From: Stromatinia cepivora
Taxonomy: Eukaryota > Ascomycota > Leotiomycetes > Helotiales > Sclerotiniaceae
DNA length: 64,000 nucleotides
Direction: 5' to 3'
NCBI GenBank assembly: GCA_014898415.1
Contig: RCTD01000022.1
Coordinates: 558,001-622,000 of the forward strand
A program made the translations under genes and the position numbers. The notes under the pieces were generated by a model. That model did not search any database and was not told the origin of the DNA. It worked only from the letters and a program-made list of their open reading frames with translations. Below are positions 49,835 through 60,993 of the stretch, one piece after another (position 1 is the first letter of the stretch; the number at the start of each line of letters is the position of its first letter).

Positions 49835-52504
49835 TCATTCCGAATCATCAATTATATTAATAGGCAGAGATGATTCGAATATCTGATCAGAAAAAGGATC
49901 GTCATATACCTTGCGTAATTGATCTGGAGGGAAAACAGAATGAATTTTCATTATAGTCGAGAATTCGAATTTGAAAGAGCTTCCAGATCGATCAATGATT
50001 TTGAATCTTCCTTGAATTGGGAAATCCAACTTCTTAGATAATTTCTAGGTAGAATAACTCTTTATATTGAGCTATACATAATCTCCGATATCGAAATCGA
50101 TTTCATATCGATAAACATTTATGGATTTCGACATCTTGGCTTAGGTATACAATAGGTCTTCTTTTGTTTGCGCGAAAATTAATCTATTATGTTCTATGTA
50201 TATATGGGTATTATGTATATTTATATCGTCTGTTGGCTTACTAGCGTTTTTCTTTTATTTCCATGCATGTTTCGATGTATATCTGTATAAAGTTTTGTAG
50301 AGTATAAATTCTCCTAAGGAATCATATAAAAGAGTAAATTACACATAATCTATTATAGATAGGAATTCTGATCAATCGTCTTGATAATAGCTAACAAACG
50401 GCCTTAATCGCTATTGAAAATACTGATTATAAATCTCAATTTGATCATCGGTTTGGAGATGATGAATAATAGATAATTTGAGATCAATTCCTAAAATTTA
50501 ATTAAATTCCTTTCAAAACTGTAATATAAATTAAGGGCTGCAATTCAATACTATAGTATCAAAAAGATCATAATATCGATATATATAGTAAAAATATAAT
50601 TGTATTTGAATTTGAGTATTGATTGATTTATGATAAAGTATGGAGATAGTTTGCTTTGTTAATCGATCAATAATGATTAAAATGTTATTATATCCATATT
50701 TATCCTTATTAAAGCTGCAATAATCTATAATAATATATTGCCATATTCGATTAGGAATCAGAAGTGGATACAATAAACCGGGGATATAATTGTATAGAAC
50801 GGAATTGTGTTTGTAGGCGTAACAATTATATATATATCTAACTACAATATTATATATTTTGAACCAATAGTATTATTGAGATAATAAAAGGTAGGTTTTG
50901 TTTATACCAAGATAAACAATGGAAATGGAATTATAGGTTTCATAAATCAGGTAAATTCGAAAATTGTTGATATCAAGTATCATCAAGTGGTCATTGTAAA
51001 GCAAAAGATCATTTTGGAATAATATATACTTGTAATCTTGAATAATTTGTATTCTGAATATTAACAAACTATCTATAATTTTATTTGCTTCGATAATATA
51101 ATTAATTAGATCGAATCAAGAAACGATTTTATTCAAATCGATATTAATAATCGCTGTTTCGTTTGGGTAATGTTTTTGTAAGGCTTTTTTTATAATTTCG
51201 GTATCAATTTAATTATCTTTAATAAACTATTAAAAGCGATTCTTCTTTTTGATATAATTCTAAAAATCCAATTCGTCAATCTAACAAATTAAGATGTCGA
51301 TAAAAGGATTATCTTTTTCGGGGCGATATATAATGATAAAGTTATAATCGATTAGAACTTTTGTTTAGCAAATTTATCGGGTGTTAAGAGTTTTGATAAT
51401 TATGAAATATTCGAGGGTTTTATAATCGATATAAATCTTGATTTTATATGGTGAACCGACGAGTTCCGTTCTCTAATAATTAAAAGATCGAATGATTGAT
51501 AGTATTTCCTTATTATAAACTTCATAATTCAATTCAACAACAATCATAATCTTAGAGAAATAAGTTATAGGAAACCAATCTTCGCTATGCTGTTATAATA
51601 ATACACTAGCAATTATCCCATCGAATACATCTATTTCGAGCATGCAAAGAAATCGATGATTATAGTATTGCAGGAGCGGAGCGAAGATAAGTTTTTTCTT
51701 CAAGATATTGAATACATTTTGGTATACTTCATTGAATACGAACTTAACATTTGTTTTAATGAATTTGTTGAAAGGTTTCGCTATTATACTGTAATCCTTA
51801 ATAAACCATCAATAAAAATTACAAAAACTAAGGAATGATTGAATCCTTTTTATTATTATCAGAAAGATCCAATTTTCAACTACCTCAATCTTTTCAAAAT
51901 CTACCTCTACTCCTTTAATAGAAATAATAAAGCCCAAATATTTGGTATATATAACATTGAATTCGCATTTTTTGAGATCCATTTGTAGGCCAACAGCTTC
52001 TAATCATTCAAGAATTAGTTTGATATAAATTTGATACTTTTCTTCGTTTTCGGAATAGATTAAAATATCGTCGAGGTATATTATATAGAAGATGTTTAGA
52101 TAATCGAATAAAACATTATTTATATAATACTGATAAATTACGGGATCATTTATTAATCCGAATAGTACGATCTTGTATTTGTATAATCTGTATCGAGTTC
52201 GAAAGGTAATATACTCTTCCGAAGTAGAATCTATTCTTATACAATGGAAAACTTGACAAATATCGAATTTAATAAGGATTTTAGCATTGGAAAGCCGAGA
52301 AAGCGTTTCGTTAATCAAAGGAAAGGGATACCAATCCTTATGCATCAAGGAATTCAATAATCTGAAGTTTATACAGAATCTCAAACTATTATTGGGTTTC
52401 TTGATGAATAGAACAGATACAGTATAAGAGATTTGATTAGATTTAATGAAATCTTTGCTAAAATTATCTATAATATATTCTTTAACGATTTCCAATTGTT
52501 CCAA
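49835..52504 (-). pseudogene. Gypsy pol remnant (RT, RNase H, integrase)
   Basis: Three open islands separated by stops. 52504-52004 (166 codons) is reverse transcriptase: VSVLFIKKPNNSLRFCINFR, then LIKFDICQVFHCIRI (first catalytic Asp), then YIIYLDDILIYS with the YLDD box. Near 51350-51290 the minus strand reads DYNFIIIYRPEKDNPFIDIL, the RNase H end. 50773-50531 is the integrase core (RIWQYIIIDYCSF, then YNNILIIIDRLTKQ). 50029-49835 is the integrase C-terminal segment (GRFKIIDRSGSSFKFEFS, MKIHSVFPPDQLRKVYDDP), a GPY/F-type module. Active-site residues survive in part, but the frame is not continuous. Confidence 0.85.
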
Positions 52505-53674
52505 AGATATCTTGTAAAACGGACTGTAGTATAAAGTTTATTCTCCTTTGCTTTCCAATATGATTTTATAATTATAAGATTGATTAAGAAGCAAGATATT
52601 TGATTCATATTTGGAAAAGATTTGATAATACTATCGATATTCAAATAATATTTCAGATTCTGAATCGATTTCGATTAATATTCGATTAAGTTTCTTTCAA
52701 ACTTTTATATTCTTGAATTCGGTTAAGACAATCAACATTCTCTTTTTTGTATATCGTTTATTTTATTGAAAGTTTATTACATTATTAAATTTTTTTAAAA
52801 TAATAATAAAGAATTCAATTTATTTATCTCTTTTACATTTTAATTGAAATTTATTGGGTTTGAATATATATAGATCGAGGATTTCGAGCGATATATAAAG
52901 AAAGCATTTGTAGATCTATAATAGTAATATAATTGGTTAAGAAAAAGATAAATTGAATTTGAAAAGAATCAGGATTTCTTCTTTTTCAATAAAAGTCTGT
53001 ATTGTATTTATATTTGAAGATTTTTGTTATATATCATCAATTACAATTGATCTGTTTAATTATAAATCTCTTCAATTTTAATATTCTTTGAATTGATTAT
53101 CTTATTGATTAGTATTTTGTTGAATTAATCGATTGATTTTCTGTTTGCAAAAGAATGATTAGGTAATAAAGAGATTATTCGAATAGAAGATAATATGGGG
53201 TCTCTTTTTAGATTATTCAAAATGTTTATTAAAGCAATCGAGCTTTGTTCGAGTCTTTAATAATCAAAGTTTATTTAAAATAATATTATAATTCTCTAAT
53301 TTAGTAATAAGGAAAGGGACAAAAGATTGTTTATGGTTATCGATCATTAAATTAAAGAATGTGAAATAGATAATGGTATAGTTTTGTATATTATTATACT
53401 TTTTAACTTTAATTGAAATTTCAAACGGTATAATTCTTGGTTTAAATATAGGAAATAAACAAATAAGGAATATGGTATTAATAAAAACGAATTTATTTAT
53501 TTTAGAGTTAATGAGTGTTTTTGATTGATAAGTGTAATTATTTTTCGAAAGGTTGTAAGGGAGGGTGAGTGTTTTTTTTTTATAAGTTTGATTAGATCAA
53601 GAAATCTTATATTCTGTATAGTGTTTAGGATGGAGATAGAGTTTAAGTGTTTGCTTTTAAATGCTTTTTTTTTT

Positions 53675-55190
53675 CTAAATGAGTATTCTGTATAGTTTCA
53701 ATTGTAGTTTTTGGGTTGAAGTTTTCTTCGGCATTCCGATATTCTTCGAATTCTTTTGTTTCTTTTTATATTGTCTCGATTTTATTGAGGTTATCGATAC
53801 GAGGTATTGATATATATACTGTTCCAGAAGAGGAAGAAGACAATAAGTATTTGAAGTTCGAATAGTTATTGGGTATAATAGGACTGGTGTATCTGGGAAA
53901 GGTATTTTGGAATGGAAATGGTTTCGGGAATATAGAGGTTCCAAAATTGGAATTGTTAGAGTTTTGAGAGGGTTGTAAGGGGTTTATAGTAATTGTTGGT
54001 TTGCAAGTAGTTATAGGAATTTTTCGATTAATATAGTATTGATTTTGTTTTTATAATGAAATTTCGTTTTGATTTATTTTAATAAGTATATTCGTAAATT
54101 CTTTTGTAATTTTGTAATCTTTGATAGGTATTGTTATTATTTGCAAAAGAAAATCGGAAATCTTTTGTTCAAGATTTTTGAATAGGATCTTATCGTTGGT
54201 AATCTTTATTTGGGTAATAAATAATCTGAATTTTTTATATTATTCTAAGAAGTTGTTATATCAAATTGTATTAGATATGATCTATATTTTGTATTGAGAA
54301 TAAGTATTATTAACTTTGGCTAGATTCCGATAGATCGTTGTAAGCTATTCGATTAATTCGAGTACTGTGAGTTGGGGCATTTGTATGTAAAGAGTATGAC
54401 AATATGTTTGTATTTCTGATTCGGTTTGGTCGATTATGTATATATGATGTTGTATTTCACTTTTAAATGATGTAGTATATAGTTCGAGTTGTTTTATGAT
54501 CAATAATTACTACAAATTAGCTTTAGGTTTAATATTATTGTTAAGTTTAGTAGTAAGATTTGTGGGTTTTGGTGTATATATATCTTGCTGCGAGTTGTGA
54601 TTGATATGGGAATATAATTTTGATTGGTTAGGTTGGTTTCTTGAATGAAAGAATCTCTAATTATTAGATGGATCGTTATTTTCTGAAAGGGAAGAAGAAT
54701 CCTCGGAAAACTTTAGGTGATCAAATCGTTTGATCAAAGTTTTCTTCTTCTGATTTCGGGATCTTCGGATTTGCTTGGATAAAGGTCCTTGGGTTTCGAT
54801 TGAGGGAATAAGGGGAGTCCTAGGTATTGCTGTTGATCTAGATGTCTGTATAAACATCACTTGGGGCTCAAAAGGAGGTTACATTGTTACAGAACTTGTT
54901 GTCATTATAGCTTTCAATTGTCGATTCTCCTTTTTCAAATTCATAACCATTGTATAGAAATCTTATAATTATAATGGTGGTTCAAAAGGAACAATTGAAC
55001 CGCTGGGAGTATCGGCTTTATGTACTGGAATCTTCTTTTTACCAATCTTCTTTCTTCCAATAATAACGTTATCCAATCCTGTATTTATATTTTCTTTGAA
55101 GGATTGTTGAAATAATTGAGGAAAAGAAAAGGATTCCTTAGAATATACTTTCGAAGATTCGGAGTATACAGGAAAAGGAGTTTGTTGCAT
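53675..55190 (-). pseudogene. Gypsy gag-region remnant
   Basis: Open islands at 55190-54969, 54860-54657 and 53944-53675. The first begins at an ATG 178 bp inside the 5' LTR and reads MQQTPFPVYSESSK, with Lys-rich GRKKIGKKKIPVHKAD further on, plausible as the gag N terminus. The second has ETQGPLSKQIRRSRNQKKK. I do not recognise a zinc knuckle. The gag assignment rests on position between the 5' LTR and reverse transcriptase. Confidence 0.55.
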
Positions 55191-55649
55191 TATAAAAATG
55201 ATAATACATTTCTAAAAGTATTTATATCTTCATTGATTAGATTAGAATAGATCTTCTTTTTCTGGGTATAACATTTGTAAAAGTTCACCTAAGAAGGTAT
55301 TATTAAAATAAAATATTATTTGGAAGACTACCAGATAACCGGACGCTTGTAAATGAATTGTAGATAATGTGATACACAAAAGTTGTAATAGAATTGAATA
55401 AATAGGATCAATTATATTCTTTAGAATCTATAACTAAAAAACTATAACTCATAAGGAACGATTAGATATATATATATAAATACCCATTTATGAATTGCAG
55501 AATTGTATGTAAACATTATTAGGATTACTATTTTACTATACTAAATTGTATAATTCGTAATGTATACACATAGATGATCAGCTCATAAATTGATATGAGA
55601 GATAAGAGGTATCATGTGGTTAGCCTCCTGTGGTTCACGATTCGTGACA

Positions 55650-55840
55650 ATATAGAGATAATATTAAAAGCAAATCTTCTTTATTATAATTACCAAATAG
55701 ATATTGTTATAAGGATTAGGATAATATAGCAATAAAATAAAGAAGACAAAGATAACGAATTGAACTTATATTTGTATCTCAAATAATGTAATAATATCTA
55801 AAGGAATAATTGTTATCATAATAATTATAAGTATCGATTC
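55650..55840. other. Spacer between Gypsy element and inverted solo LTR
   Basis: 191 bp of AT-rich sequence, starting with the target copy ATATA and ending with GATTC, the left target copy of the solo LTR. No other feature seen. Confidence 0.5.
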
Positions 55841-56122
55841 TGTCACGAATCGTGAACCACAGGAGGCTAACCACGTGATACCTCTTATCTCCCATATCAA
55901 TTTATGAGCTGATCATCTGTACGTATACATTACGAATCATACGATTTAGTATAATAAAATGGTAACCCTAATAATGCTTACACACAACCCTGCAGCCCAC
56001 AAATGAGTATTTGTGTATATATATCTAGTCGCTCCTTACGAGCTATAGTTCTTCAGTTGTAGATTCTAAAGAACATAATTGACCCTGTTTATTCAGCTCT
56101 ACTACGGCTCTTGTGCGTCACA
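55841..56122 (+). mobile_element. Solo LTR of the Gypsy family, inverted and little mutated
   Basis: 282 bp starting TGTCACGAATCGTG and ending TTGTGCGTCACA, the reverse complement of the LTRs of the element at 46382-55649. Perfect target duplication GATTC (55836-55840 and 56123-56127). It retains CpG-like sites (CACGTGATACC, CTACGGCTC) that are TA in the full-length element, so it is the best available consensus. It arose by LTR-LTR recombination of a separate insertion. Confidence 0.93.
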
Positions 56123-56408
56123 GATTCTAGAATAATAGATTGAAAAAGATCGAAGGATTTGGTATGAAATCAGCTATATTATTAAGGTTTTTCAATTATA
56201 ATAAGATATATTGAATGAATTTCAGTAAAGGAATCGATAATATATAATACAGCCGAGAAAAAGGTATTAAAAGAGGATTGAAGAAAAAGATGATTGAGAA
56301 AAAAGAAGCGCGAATTTTTATAGTTGTTGAAAGCGGCGGCCGGTCTATATACGCACTTTGTCTGATGCGGTGGCCGCTAAACTTGGGGGGGCAGACCGGC
56401 GTACTGAG
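56123..56408. other. Gene-free segment with a GC-rich inverted-repeat patch
   Basis: Ordinary AT-rich sequence to 56320, then a GC-rich patch at 56331-56401 with the inverted pair GGCCGGTCT (56338-56346) and AGACCGGC (56393-56400), plus a second pair, AGCGGCGGCC (56332-56341) and GGTGGCCGCT (56369-56378). It could be the end of a lost DNA transposon; no partner end was found. Confidence 0.4.
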
Positions 56409-56538
56409 ATAATATAATATAATATAATATAATATAATATAATATAATATAATATAATATAATATAATATAATATAATATAATATAATATAATATAATAT
56501 AATATAATATAATATAATATAATATAATATAATATAAT
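56409..56538. repeat. (ATAAT)n microsatellite
   Basis: About 26 uninterrupted copies of the pentamer ATAAT, ending in one variant (ATAATGT). It lies at the border between the transposon desert and normal gene space. Confidence 0.95.
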
Positions 56539-56934
56539 GTAATAAATTAATTAGTTTATTAGTTGATTGATTGATTGATTATAAAGTTATATAAATCAAA
56601 TAAATAAATATAAGGTATAAAAGTATAGTTAATTATAGTAGTAATATAAAATAGAATAGGATGAAATGGAATTTGTTATATTATATCACATCACATTATA
56701 GTATATCATAGCATAAAATATTATTCCTACCGCCGTTTCTATACTAGTTATTCCCATACTAGCTACTTTACTACCCATATCCATATCCTATTCCCCTTCC
56801 TGCCTCCCTCCCCTTGATTCCCCCATCAAATAAGTATATCCAAACGAACCAACCCAACTACCCACCAATTTCCATCCCGATATCCTTTCTACCATCTAAA
56901 ATTCAATTAGGCTAAGCTCTTTATCTCCTCAATC

Positions 56935-58698
56935 TCAACGTTTCCCATTCCCACCCACATTCTGACCACTCAAACTCTCACTCACCCCCACCTTTCTCGA
57001 ACTAGCACTTCTTCCAAATCCTACTACTTCGGGAGATACTCTTCCATTTCCATTCCCATTCCCTCCACTCATAAAAGTTCCCTCTCCACCCCTCCTCTTC
57101 TCCTTCTCATTCCTCCCCTCCCTATCACTCGACGACGCACTTCCACCCGGCGGAGTATTTCCCCTCGTAATAGCCGCACCACCATCACCACCCCCTACAA
57201 TTAAATCACCTCCTCCCCTAACCCTCCCAACCACCATTCCTTTCGCCACACTCTTTACAATAGCTCTTCTACTTACACCCGTGGCGTCAATATAGACTAA
57301 TCCTACATTTTTGAAGCCACCACTAATATTACGAGAGATATCACCTGCTTCAGGACCATATTTGTGTTCGACGACTGTGGTTGCGGCTGTGGATGTGGAA
57401 GCGAGGAGATTACGTCCTGCTTGGTCGATGCCGTCGGCGATGGTGGAGAATGCCATCATGGATTTATTGAGGAGACCGGGTTTATAATCATCAATTGGTT
57501 TGCCATCTGGACCTAATTTTTTGGAGGATCTTTGTGCCACATTACGTTTTGCGAGGGAGGCTCCAATGTTTTGCGCGTATTTCGTTACTTGACCTACGGT
57601 TTTTGCGGAAAGACCAGCGGCACCTTCGGTGAAAGTATGGACTCTGCGAATATGAGCATGAGTGGTAGGAGTAAAGGTCATGGGTTTAGTGGTAGGAGCA
57701 GATTTGGAAGTGTAGCTCTCGGCTTGGGATGTAAGGGTTTTAGAGACATAACTGGAGGTTGTTACAATGAGACGCGAGGCCATGGCGGCTTTGGAAACGA
57801 GGGTAGAGGATTTATAGGCGGGGTGCATGGCCATTTCGAGGTAGGCTGGAGAGGCTGGAGCTACGCCTATGTTGAGGGAGCCATCTTGAGGGAGAGTGAT
57901 TTCGACGGGATCTAAGGAGGGTGTTTGTTAGAAATGTGGAAGGAGAAGTTAAGAGATGAGAAATGAAATACATACCTTTCGATCCAGGTTTCATTTTGGC
58001 ATCTTCAACTACATGAAATCCTTCTCCCAATTCACCAACCACACTACCATTTTCTTCATCAATTAAAACGATTTGTCCACCTGCATGAGAACTAGAACTT
58101 CCAGGCACATAAGCTTCTCCTGGAGCAAAATCCGATGGATTATATGCAGGTAGAGGTTCCTTTGTAGATTTAGGTTTTACTTTTCTCGGACGAGATGATT
58201 GCGGAGGTGGAGCACGCTCAAGGAAAGCCGTACATTGTGCCAATATAGTTTCAAAAGTATCGATATCATCTTGACTAATTTTTGACGCTCCCACAATTGG
58301 GAATTCGATTCTGGTAAAGACACCACTTTCGGGTCCCAAGTCCCATCGTGGGATTAGATAGCTGCTGGGTGGTTGATGGTATATTTGGGTTGTGGCTGGG
58401 AGGGGAAGATCAAGCTCAGGAGGGAGATGGAGATGGAGATAGAAGTCTTCTTCTGGGGTTTGGGATTGTGGATCTGCGACTGAGAGACCTGAGAAGGGGG
58501 ATGAGGTGGGGACCATTAGGAGAGAGAGGGTTTGAGGTCCATTGGGTGTGAGGGAGTCTTCTTTGCCATTTTCGATATGATATGCATTGATGCCATTGAT
58601 GGCATAGAGAAGTTTAGGATCCTATATGATATTAGAATGTGCGAATGAGCAAATTAGGGAAATGGTCAAAGGAATATTACATTATGTCCTGACGCCAT
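56935..58698 (-). CDS. Spartin-like senescence-domain protein
   Basis: Three exons, 58698-58681, 58621-57976 and 57911-56935, giving 546 residues. Introns are 58680-58622 (59 nt, GTAATA...ATATAG with CTAAT branch site) and 57975-57912 (64 nt, GTATGT...TTAG). The second intron joins frames at a split Asp codon. I extend the gene upstream of the obvious ATG at 58516 because the frame continues with coding-like sequence (DPKLLYAINGINAYHI, later GPQTLSLLMVPTSSPFSG) to a good acceptor and then to MASGHN. Residues about 236-415 form a senescence/spartin domain: AYKSSTLVSKAAMASRLI, GAAGLSAKTVGQVTKYAQ, NKSMMAFSTIADGIDQAGRN, YGPEAGDISRNISGGFKNV. The middle (110-200) is Pro-, Ser- and Lys-rich; the tail (420-546) is Gly-, Ser- and Arg-rich low complexity. 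Relatives act on lipid droplets and endosomal membranes; that role is inferred. The first exon is short and is the least certain part. Confidence 0.87.
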
Positions 58699-60846
58699 CT
58701 TGATTTCTAGTATGAGCAATACTGTATGATATCTAGATACTCTGCTCTGTGCCGTTTGTTTGTAGACAATGAAGGATCAATTACCTTTGGGCTGAAGGAG
58801 TGGCGTAAGTTTGCGATTACCTTGTACAGAGGAGTATTTTGAAGAAAAGAAGTAGATGAAGAAGAAATAAACAACAGGAGAATCTCCCAAATCAAACCAA
58901 CTCAACTTTTTCTTAACAACTCTTATCATAACTCTCAGAGGGCGGTTATTCATAATAGAGTTTCTCACCTACGCGCTTCAAACAATTGGTCGCCAAGAAT
59001 GAAAAGATGCAATAGAACCAATTGACGATGACGTACAAGGAATATGAGAATCAGGGCGTTTACAAAATTGCCCCTCCTTTCATATGAGTGAACAGAAATG
59101 AGTTTCAAATCATCATTTTTTGATTCATTTCTTGTAAAGTTTCAAATTTCTCGTAAAGTGTCGAATTCTTTTGAAAATGTTCAAATACAAGTTTTATCAT
59201 AGGTATTCATACTTTGTACCTTCCAAGAATTGAAAAAGTTGATTACAATCTCACCTCTCACCAAATCTCCAAATCTCCCAATCTCGATGAAGGGAATGAT
59301 AATCTTTTATGGCTGAAGAGCTGGAAAATGGAAAAAAAGAAACATGGTAAAATGCTCAATTTGGGAATTCTCCAGGTTTTTGTATGCAAGAACCCTCTTC
59401 GTGATACTATGGGCTATGATGGTATTCCTATCCATGAAGGTATTTCTTGATATCTATTTTCGCCCTTTCAAACCATTTGTCATCATAACCCCATGTTTCT
59501 TTTTTCCAAAAGCCATATCAAAGCGTTTTTCACCCCACCATCAAGAGTAGCTAGGTAAATTCGTACTTTTCTTCTTCTATTCTTTTCCCGAAGAAACGGA
59601 ATATAGGAGAGTTTCTAGGGAAGAGAACGGGGACCAAAGTTTTTGTCTCTCGAGTAAATCATTGGAGGACCATCAGACTCGAGATATCTTGTGGGTGGTT
59701 GAATCCCCGAATTGGGCATACAGAGACATTTATTATACATGTAGAAGCACCGTCAAGTTACTCAATAGTCTTGGTATTCTACGATATTCTCGACGGTATT
59801 TTTACTCTGGCTTCCGATATGTAGGCTCTGCAGTTGGGATTCTTGGATTGGTTTTTCAGGTGATACAGCTATACAACTGGCATCGTTGCATGCTTGGCTT
59901 GGAATTCGAATGGTACCATATCATAGGACGTTCCATACAATATGGCTATATGTCTGAACATGGATTCTTACCCTGTAATATTTTATCCAGAGGTAAGGAG
60001 TTCATATACCTACCTCCTGCGTAAGACTCTAGGCTTACATATCGTGTCATATGCAAGAGAAGAGGTAAGGTGTCCTATCTATCTGCACTTTAAATAACTC
60101 CCGTTACCCGCTGTATGTGATACCAAACTTTTGAACACGACTCATCAAATCGAGTCGTCAGCATTGACATTCTGGGTGGGAGGGAGACTTCATTTGATAG
60201 AAGAATCCGGTGATGATTCAAATGAATACCTGGCTATTGTGAGGGTTGAAAAGCGAATCCATTCGTTCGATATCTTTATCCATATGTATGTAAGAAATTG
60301 GAACGGTTGTGGTGGTGTGGAACGAAAGGATGAGATTATTTGCATATTTATATAGACGTCTTGGGTGATAGCCGGGGCTTTGGAGATTAGAATCTTGGGT
60401 ACTCATATATATCATGAGATTTTCTTCAAAGATTTCTGTAAGTGATAGCTCAAATTGTTCAAGATATCTCGATATCTCACGGGATAGAAGTACATGATAG
60501 ACTGATAAACAAACTGACATGAAGAAGTAACACATGGTGACAATATCGACTTTTCAAGGGCTCTTCTCAATCCCGAATACTTTGATCAATGTATGTCTTA
60601 CAAGTCAAATATCTATTTTTCGAGTACAAAGTACAAGTAGGGGTTTTCGACTCGATGATCTGGATTCCCCCGCATCAATTCATCTGTAAAGTAATGATAT
60701 TACCAAACAATTTAGGTGGTGTACATGATTGATTCCGACGACCCGCCCGTATTGACAAAACCAAGATTCATCCGTTCAGTCCAGACTTATGTATGAATAA
60801 TTCTAATATTTCTAAGAATAAAGATAATAGGTAGTAATACCGTATA
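58699..60846. other. Intergenic region, no convincing gene
   Basis: Upstream region of the spartin-like gene. Several open stretches occur (for example plus 59662-60024 with 120 codons and minus 60535-60218), but none shows a domain, conserved pattern or good splice context, and they overlap on opposite strands. Normal composition, no transposon ends recognised. Confidence 0.5.
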
Positions 60847-60993
60847 AACTCAACAAACTGAAAACAGACTTTTCCTATTACGGAATAAGGTTATGGGTCT
60901 ATGATTGGATAGATTATAAATGTGGATTAATATGTTGGAAATTTTATAAGCTTATTCCGTAATAGGAAAAGTCTGTTTTCAGTTTGTTGAGTT
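60847..60993. mobile_element. Palindromic MITE
   Basis: 147 bp between TA dinucleotides (60845-60846 and 60994-60995). The two arms (60845-60889 and 60951-60995, counting TA) are perfect 45-bp inverted copies starting TAAACTCAACAAACTG, with a 61-bp centre between them. Perfect identity over 45 bp implies recent origin or conversion. TA flanks suggest a Tc1/mariner or pogo-type source, but the ends do not match the Fot1-like element at 15884-19415. Confidence 0.85.

Larger units (their letters stand above)
46382..55649 (-). mobile_element. Full-length Ty3/Gypsy retrotransposon
   Basis: 282-bp LTRs at 46382-46663 (3') and 55368-55649 (5'), starting TGTGACGCACAA in consensus and ending GATTCGTGACA, with perfect target duplication ATATA (46377-46381 and 55650-55654). 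On the minus strand the order is gag (55190-53675), reverse transcriptase (52504-52004), RNase H (about 51350-51290) and integrase (50773-49835), which is the Ty3/Gypsy order. Next to the 3' LTR the minus strand has a purine tract, GAAGAGAAGAATAG. A 2.2-kb non-autonomous LTR element sits between integrase and the 3' LTR. Every open frame is interrupted, so it is immobile by itself. Confidence 0.92.

Noticed and set aside
59662..60024. 120-codon plus frame in the intergenic region
   Set aside because: No recognisable motif, no neighbouring exon joins to it, and its composition is like the flanks. A lineage-specific gene cannot be excluded without transcripts.
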